Positions 6,038-9,657 of a stretch of 9,657 nucleotides of DNA are shown in pieces; within the stretch, counting starts at the first letter, position 1; each line of letters starts with the position of its first letter. Below the pieces are notes generated by a model that saw only the letters and a list, made by a program, of their open reading frames with translations, did no database searches and was not told the DNA's origin. The DNA is from an uncultured Acetatifactor sp. Lineage in GTDB: Bacteria > Bacillota > Clostridia > Lachnospirales > Lachnospiraceae. The stretch covers positions 1 through 9,657 of the forward strand of contig CAQUWW010000110.1 in the NCBI GenBank assembly GCA_948896875.1. Direction: 5' to 3'. Position numbers and translations under genes: made by a program.

Positions 6038-8383
6038 ATGCGGAAAGGTTTTTCCCTTTTTCATTCCCTGAAAAAACGCGTATTTGCCAACATCCGGGTA
6101 ACCTGGATTTTATCTTATATTATTATTCTGCTACTTCCTCTCTGCATCAATTCCTTTGTCTACCTGAATGCTTATGAGACGATTAAGCACCAGGCTCAGG
6201 AAGCGCAGAAGTCCTCTCTGGAACGGTTTCGCATCAAAATGGATAACGAATTTGCCCACCTGGAGGATGCTGTATCCGTACTTTCTTACGACGTATACAT
6301 GAACTTTTTTCTGGATGCCTCCGGACTGGAAAGCTTTGAAAGAAATTACGACACGGCATCCAGGGTTTACCACTTAACCGAATCTCTCAGATTAAATATT
6401 CCTACCGGGGAATTTGTCTCCGATTATTATGTCTTCTCCGCCAGGAATTCTCTTGTGCTGCACAATTCCGGTGTAAATGATATCGCCCGATACGGAGCGC
6501 TCCCCAACAATTATGCCGGGCCTCTCCATACAATATGCCAGACTCTGGATCCGCAGTCCACGAACCTGTTTGTCTTTACGCCGGATGACGGTGCTTCCTT
6601 TCTGGCCCTGATGTATCCGCTTCCCTACTCCTGGCTTCCAAAGGGGTATATTGTTCTGCTGCTGGAGCACTCGACACTCTCAGATATGATGGAAAATCTC
6701 TATCCTGAGCAAAACAGTAAAATTTATCTGACTGACGAGGCATTTTCCTCCCTCAACAGCCTATCCACACTGCCGGATGCAGACACTTTTTCTTCTTATG
6801 ATTTTTCACAGAGCTCCGTTCTGGGAGAACTTCCCGGAGAAAACGGAAATTTTCTCATGTATTCCGTAGCCTCCCAGGTGCTGCCTCTTCATTACATCTG
6901 CACCTTACCGGAATCGGTAGCTACGGCCGATCTGATTTATATGCGCCATTCGCTTTTTATCAGTCTGCTGTTCTGCCTGGTGGGAGGAATTTTTCTCATT
7001 GCCATACTGACACAATACAATTATGGTCCATGGCAAAGCCTGCTGAATACGGTCAGGAAATATTCCGCATCCTCTGCCCAGGGCAGTACCAACGAATATC
7101 AGATCATTCTCAATGCCCTTGTGAGCTCTTATCAGGAAAAAGCAACCATCGAGGAAGTCTTCCGCAATCAGAATCATATCCTTTATTCCTATTATCTGTC
7201 CCGCATGTTAACCGGACATATGGAAATTGAAACTATAGATGAAACGATTCTGTCCGACATGGAGACCCGATTCGGGCTTTCTGATTTTGTAGTGCTGGCC
7301 TCCCTGTCAGATGTGAGAGAAAGCTGGCCGGCCGAACACGCCGAGTTGATTCAGGATGCCTATCTGTCTTTCTTTGACACGCATATCGCCCAGAAACTCC
7401 GGGACCTGCTGGGGCAGTCCTTTTCCATTGCCTTTACGGAGGTTTATGACTACACCGCCTGCGTCATCGGCGTGGCGGCACAGGAATCGGATACCTGGCA
7501 GGACAAGCTGGTCTCCGCTCTGGAACATATCGCACAGGATCTTTATAAGGAGCTGAATATCCAATACTATTTTTCCTTCAGCAATCTGCATCAGAATATT
7601 TCCGAACTGCCTCTGGCCTGGGATGAAGCCTCCTCCGCCATCTCTCTGTGCGTCATGAATCGGGAAAAATCTCCTGTTTTTTACAAGGATATGGAATTTT
7701 CCGACCCCGGAGGCTACAATTACTCCGCCAAAACGGAGCAGACGCTGATCAATCTGCTCCAGATCGGCCAGACGGAAGAGGTTTCCGCACAGATTCACAG
7801 TCTCCTGGAAGAAAACGCTCTGCATTTTCCTACATTTGAGACCGCCAAATGTATGGCGGCAGACATCATGTGCAGCATTACCAAAGCATTCTCTCATCTG
7901 CCGGACAGCAATAGAGAACAGCTGCAGAATCAATATTATTCTGTTCTTGGCGACTTCATGCAGGCCAGTTCCTATCAGAAACTGCAGCAGCGCATTCTGG
8001 AAGCTGCGGTTCTGGTGTCAGAAGAATATAAGCTGACAAAAGAGAAGCCTACCCCTCAAAGCATCTGGCTTCCCAAAATAGAGGAACAGCTGAATCTCTG
8101 GCTGTATGATGAGAATCTGAATATTATGTTCCTCTCCCACAAACTGGGAATCAGCTCCAAATACCTGTCCTCCATCTATTTTGAGGCCAATGGTGTCAGC
8201 ATTATGGACACTATCCATAAACGAAGAATTGATAAGTTTAAAGAACTGATATGCGAGAAAAACATGAGTATTCAGGATGCTGCCGTCGCCGTAGGTTACA
8301 GCAGTATTGCCACCCTCAACCGCTGGGTACGCAAATACGAAGGTGTCACTCCCGGGCAATTGAAAATGAGTGGTTCTCACTGA
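6038..8383 (+). CDS. Membrane-anchored AraC-family transcriptional regulator
   Basis: This 781-residue regulator resembles the YtdP/YesN-neighbour type: an extracellular sensor between two membrane spans, then a cytoplasmic part ending in an AraC DNA-binding domain. Span 1 is at about residues 22-43 (WILSYIIILLLPLCINSF) and span 2 at about 305-326 (LFISLLFCLVGGIFLIAIL). The roughly 260-residue loop between them has the size of a Cache-like sensor, though I cannot confirm the fold. A cytoplasmic region of about 350 residues follows. Helix-turn-helix motifs occupy about 690-776: the first includes LNIMFLSHKLGISSKYLSSIY, the second SIQDAAVAVGYSSIATLNRW, ending in GVTPGQL as in classic AraC proteins. 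The start at 6038 is set by AAAAAGGAG 8 nt upstream; an earlier ATG at 5978 lacks a ribosome site. It is divergent from SBP-B and is probably the activator of the importer promoters. Confidence 0.93.
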   Translation: MRKGFSLFHSLKKRVFANIRVTWILSYIIILLLPLCINSFVYLNAYETIKHQAQEAQKSSLERFRIKMDNEFAHLEDAVSVLSYDVYMNFFLDASGLESFERNYDTASRVYHLTESLRLNIPTGEFVSDYYVFSARNSLVLHNSGVNDIARYGALPNNYAGPLHTICQTLDPQSTNLFVFTPDDGASFLALMYPLPYSWLPKGYIVLLLEHSTLSDMMENLYPEQNSKIYLTDEAFSSLNSLSTLPDADTFSSYDFSQSSVLGELPGENGNFLMYSVASQVLPLHYICTLPESVATADLIYMRHSLFISLLFCLVGGIFLIAILTQYNYGPWQSLLNTVRKYSASSAQGSTNEYQIILNALVSSYQEKATIEEVFRNQNHILYSYYLSRMLTGHMEIETIDETILSDMETRFGLSDFVVLASLSDVRESWPAEHAELIQDAYLSFFDTHIAQKLRDLLGQSFSIAFTEVYDYTACVIGVAAQESDTWQDKLVSALEHIAQDLYKELNIQYYFSFSNLHQNISELPLAWDEASSAISLCVMNREKSPVFYKDMEFSDPGGYNYSAKTEQTLINLLQIGQTEEVSAQIHSLLEENALHFPTFETAKCMAADIMCSITKAFSHLPDSNREQLQNQYYSVLGDFMQASSYQKLQQRILEAAVLVSEEYKLTKEKPTPQSIWLPKIEEQLNLWLYDENLNIMFLSHKLGISSKYLSSIYFEANGVSIMDTIHKRRIDKFKELICEKNMSIQDAAVAVGYSSIATLNRWVRKYEGVTPGQLKMSGSH

Positions 8384-8460
8384 GCCTGCCATGCTGCTCA
8401 AAACCCGTAACACACTGCAATCCGAAGCCGGACCAAAAGGAGAAAATTTACCCCAGAAAA

Positions 8461-8499
8461 GGGAGGATGCCAGGAAACTAAAGTTTCCTGGCAATTATT
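8461..8499 (+). promoter_or_regulatory. Split translation start with bridging hairpin, copy 1
   Basis: The Shine-Dalgarno sequence GGGAGGA (8461-8467) abuts a hairpin of TGCCAGGAAAC (8468-8478), loop TAAA, and GTTTCCTGGCA (8483-8493). ATTATT (6 nt) then leads to the ATG at 8500. The linear distance from Shine-Dalgarno to ATG is 32 nt, too long, but it is 6 nt if the hairpin folds out. This resembles phage T4 gene 25/38 initiation. The role is inferred from geometry. Confidence 0.5.
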
Positions 8500-8556
8500 A
8501 TGAAAAAGTTATTTAGTAAACTGTGGCTGCCTCTGTTGTTTATGGTTATAGTATAG
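8500..8556 (+). CDS. Putative 18-aa hydrophobic peptide, copy 1
   Basis: ATG to TAG encodes MKKLFSKLWLPLLFMVIV: a basic N-terminus (Lys2, Lys3, Lys7) followed by an almost wholly hydrophobic stretch from Leu8 to Val18. The charge-then-hydrophobic pattern and tandem duplication recall type I toxin peptides (Ibs, Ldr), although I recognise no specific family. The ORF is identical in copy 2 except for the stop codon's third base. Translation would use the split ribosome site upstream. It could instead be fortuitous within a structured RNA or repeat; eighteen codons are too few for statistical coding evidence. I see no confident promoter. Confidence 0.4.
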   Translation: MKKLFSKLWLPLLFMVIV

Positions 8557-8564
8557 ACAACAGA
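8532..8564 (+). other. Hairpin overlapping the end of the small ORF, copy 1
   Basis: Bases 8532-8543 (TCTGTTGTTTAT) pair with 8553-8564 (ATAGACAACAGA) over 12 bp with one U-G pair, closing the 9-nt loop GGTTATAGT. The stem spans the last codons and stop of the small ORF. The wobble pair exists only in a plus-strand RNA. Confidence 0.55.
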
Positions 8565-8668
8565 AATGGATAAAACATGATATTTAATTTAAAAATAATT
8601 AAATGAATTGTAAACAAATTGTGAACGCGTCTTTTCCCTTCCTTTCCTCCCAACTTTACCCCTGAAAA

Positions 8669-8706
8669 GGGAGGATGCCAGGAGACCGGGTCCCCTGGCA
8701 ATTATT
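8669..8706 (+). promoter_or_regulatory. Split translation start with bridging hairpin, copy 2
   Basis: This has the same layout as copy 1: GGGAGGA (8669-8675), then a hairpin with outer arms TGCCAGG (8676-8682) and CCTGGCA (8694-8700) and inner pairs GAC (8684-8686) with GTC (8690-8692), then ATTATT and ATG. The upper stem sequence differs from copy 1 but still pairs, apart from one A-C position (8683/8693). Just upstream, CCCT-GAAA-AGGG (8660-8671) can form a small stem that would cover the GGG of the Shine-Dalgarno sequence; in copy 1 it is weakened by an A-A mismatch. Confidence 0.5.
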
Positions 8707-8763
8707 ATGAAAAAGTTATTTAGTAAACTGTGGCTGCCTCTGTTGTTTATGGTTATAGTATAA
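8707..8763 (+). CDS. Putative 18-aa hydrophobic peptide, copy 2
   Basis: This encodes the same peptide as copy 1 (MKKLFSKLWLPLLFMVIV), with all 54 coding bases identical and TAA instead of TAG as the stop. The identity block of the two copies ends exactly at the third base of this stop codon. The cautions given for copy 1 apply: no promoter is evident and coding is unproven. Confidence 0.4.
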   Translation: MKKLFSKLWLPLLFMVIV

Positions 8764-8771
8764 ACAGCAGA
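8739..8771 (+). other. Hairpin overlapping the end of the small ORF, copy 2
   Basis: Bases 8739-8750 pair with 8760-8771 over 12 bp. Relative to copy 1, one U-G pair becomes U-A (8747/8763) and one U-A pair becomes U-G (8743/8767). Both changes keep the stem intact in a plus-strand transcript. Confidence 0.55.
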
Positions 8772-8862
8772 AATGGATAAATCATGATCATAATTCGAAG
8801 ATTCATTGAATGATTTGTTAACAAATTATGAACTCCCGGCCGCCGCTTTCATTTCCTTACTT

Positions 8863-9657
8863 TTACGCTTTTCCAACAGAGCCGAACAGCTCCATTTTCT
8901 CCTTCACAGTAGCCTTGATGGCCTCTACGCCGGGGGCCAGAAGCTTACGGGGATCAAATCCCTTGCCTTCCAGGTCCTTGCCTGCCTCGATGTACTTGCG
9001 GGTTGCATCCGCAAATGCCAGCTGGCATTCCGTGTTTACATTGATCTTCGCAACGCCCAGGCTGATAGCCTTCTTAATCATATCCGCAGGGATGCCTGTC
9101 CCGCCGTGAAGCACCAGAGGCATTTCACCGGTCAGCTGCTGTACGGCATCCAGAGTCTCAAAGCTCAGTCCTTTCCAGTTCGCAGGATATTTACCATGAA
9201 TGTTGCCGATGCCTGCAGCCAGGAAATCCACGCCCAGATCAGCAATGGCCTTGCACTCCTTGGGATCCGCACACTCACCCATACCGATTACGCCGTCTTC
9301 TTCTCCTCCGATGGAACCAACCTCAGCCTCGATGGAAATTCCCTTGCCATGAGCCGCGGCAACCAGCTCTGTGGTCTTCGCAACGTTCTCGTCGATAGGA
9401 TAGTGAGAACCATCGAACATAACAGATGAGAAACCGGCCTCGATACATTTGTAGCAATGCTCATAGGAACCATGATCCAGATGGAGGGCCACAGGTACAT
9501 CAATGTCCAGATCCTTCAGCAGACCGTTCACCATGCCTACCACCACATCATAACCACCCATGTACTTGCCAGCGCCCTCAGACACCCCCAGGATCACAGG
9601 GGACCTGCACTCTTTGGCAGTGAGCAGAATGGACTTGGTCCACTCCAGGTTGTTGAT
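8863..9657 (-). CDS. fba: Class II fructose-bisphosphate aldolase (5' end outside window)
   Basis: The C-terminal 264 residues are present, and roughly 23 N-terminal residues lie beyond the window edge, judging by the family start before INNLEW. The enzyme cleaves fructose 1,6-bisphosphate to dihydroxyacetone phosphate and glyceraldehyde 3-phosphate in the cytosol, using a zinc ion. Visible landmarks, in window-partial numbering, are VALHLDHG (about 56-63, with catalytic Asp and zinc-ligand His), the second class II signature (IEAEVGSIGGEED), HGKYPANW (zinc His and substrate contact), HGGTGIP (zinc His and phosphate loop) and INVNTE. All are intact and the C-terminus is normal (FGSVGKA). It converges on the tandem element region, and no clear terminator follows. 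Glycolytic function is near certain; relation to the sugar importer is probably only positional. Confidence 0.96.
   Translation of the reverse strand: MNNLEWTKSILLTAKECRSPVILGVSEGAGKYMGGYDVVVGMVNGLLKDLDIDVPVALHLDHGSYEHCYKCIEAGFSSVMFDGSHYPIDENVAKTTELVAAAHGKGISIEAEVGSIGGEEDGVIGMGECADPKECKAIADLGVDFLAAGIGNIHGKYPANWKGLSFETLDAVQQLTGEMPLVLHGGTGIPADMIKKAISLGVAKINVNTECQLAFADATRKYIEAGKDLEGKGFDPRKLLAPGVEAIKATVKEKMELFGSVGKA

Larger units (their letters stand above)
8447..8626 (+). repeat. Tandem element copy 1 (about 180 bp)
   Basis: This is the first of two direct copies offset by 207-208 bp. The unit begins TTTACCCC, then GAAAAGGGAGGA, a hairpin, an 18-codon ORF, a second hairpin, an AT-rich stretch and a terminal TTGTAAAC-AAA-TTGTGAAC. 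Positions 8487-8555 are identical to 8694-8762 in copy 2 (69 of 69). The AT-rich stretch 8581-8600 has diverged strongly (9 of 20 differ), while the last 26 bp are again well kept (22 of 26). No terminal inverted repeats or target-site duplication are seen. Confidence 0.9.
8655..8833 (+). repeat. Tandem element copy 2 (about 179 bp)
   Basis: This second direct copy has the same order of parts as copy 1. It differs mainly in the loop and upper stem of the first hairpin, where it is one base shorter, and in the AT-rich stretch. It ends TTGTTAAC-AAA-TTATGAAC. Within that end, ATTTGTTAACAAAT (8813-8826) is a perfect 14-bp palindrome that copy 1 keeps only partly. Confidence 0.9.
8384..8862. other. 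Convergent intergenic region with a tandem duplicated element
   Basis: This 479-bp stretch separates the regulator from the convergent aldolase gene. It holds the two repeat units described separately, a 28-bp spacer between them (including a pyrimidine tract of about 22 nt at 8630-8651), and about 60 bp after the regulator stop in which I see only an isolated AAAAGGAG (8436-8443) without a start codon. No standard intrinsic terminator with a T-tract is visible for either flanking gene. Confidence 0.7.

Noticed and set aside
7307..7933. Minus-strand open frame (208 codons) inside the AraC regulator
   Set aside because: It is antisense to a clear gene, begins without a ribosome site, and its sequence is not protein-like in family terms.
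8468..8493. First hairpin of the unit as an intrinsic terminator for a flanking gene
   Set aside because: Neither side has a proper T-tract: ATTATTATGAAAA follows on plus and TCCTCCCTTTTC on minus. A weak minus-strand role cannot be fully excluded.
8467..8709. Alternative mini-ORFs starting at the ATG within GGAGGATGCC of each unit
   Set aside because: The ATG touches the Shine-Dalgarno sequence with no spacer, and the frames are not conserved: MPGN-stop in copy 1, an 11-codon frame in copy 2.
8447..8833. Tandem units as a MITE or CRISPR-like array
   Set aside because: There are no terminal inverted repeats, target duplication or short regularly spaced repeats, and only two copies of about 180 bp.
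8806..9429. Plus-strand open frame (207 codons) over the aldolase
   Set aside because: It is the complement of the conserved aldolase, which has all its catalytic motifs.

Overview
The window looks like chromosomal DNA of a gut-type Firmicute, most likely Lachnospiraceae. This is inference from moderate GC content, strong AGGAGG-type ribosome binding sites, Gram-positive lipoproteins, and an LplB/YtcP-type sugar importer next to a membrane-anchored AraC regulator. No rRNA, tRNA, CRISPR array, transposase or phage gene is visible.

Positions 1-5951 carry a minus-strand carbohydrate-uptake locus. In transcription order it holds: a lipoprotein solute-binding protein (SBP-B, 4497-5951); a strong terminator (about 4390-4461); a promoter region (about 4200-4390); the LplB-type permease (3129-4106); the YtcP-type permease (2242-3129, overlapping LplB by one base); a second, paralogous binding protein (SBP-A, 584-2203); a probable terminator (519-563); and the start of an FAD-dependent oxidoreductase that leaves the window at base 1. 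No ATPase is encoded, as is usual for this importer class, which borrows a shared MsmX-type ATPase. The substrate cannot be named from sequence, but a complex oligosaccharide is the family expectation.

Divergent from SBP-B, across 86 bp, is a 781-residue two-pass membrane AraC regulator (6038-8383). It probably senses an extracellular signal and controls the importer promoters. The two divergent -10 elements overlap.

Positions 8384-8862 are a convergent intergenic region that holds the most unusual content. A unit of about 180 bp is present twice in tandem (8447-8626 and 8655-8833). Each copy has a Shine-Dalgarno sequence, then a hairpin, then 6 nt, then an ATG opening the same 18-codon ORF (MKKLFSKLWLPLLFMVIV). 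The two ORFs are identical except for the third base of the stop codon (TAG versus TAA). A second hairpin overlaps the ORF end, and its two inter-copy differences both preserve pairing. Each unit ends in a pair of 8-mers repeated at an 11-bp period. This could be a duplicated small hydrophobic peptide gene (type I toxin-like or a membrane microprotein), or a structured RNA/regulatory repeat.

Positions 8863-9657 hold, on the minus strand, all but roughly the first two dozen codons of a class II fructose-bisphosphate aldolase, a housekeeping glycolytic gene probably unrelated to the transporter locus.
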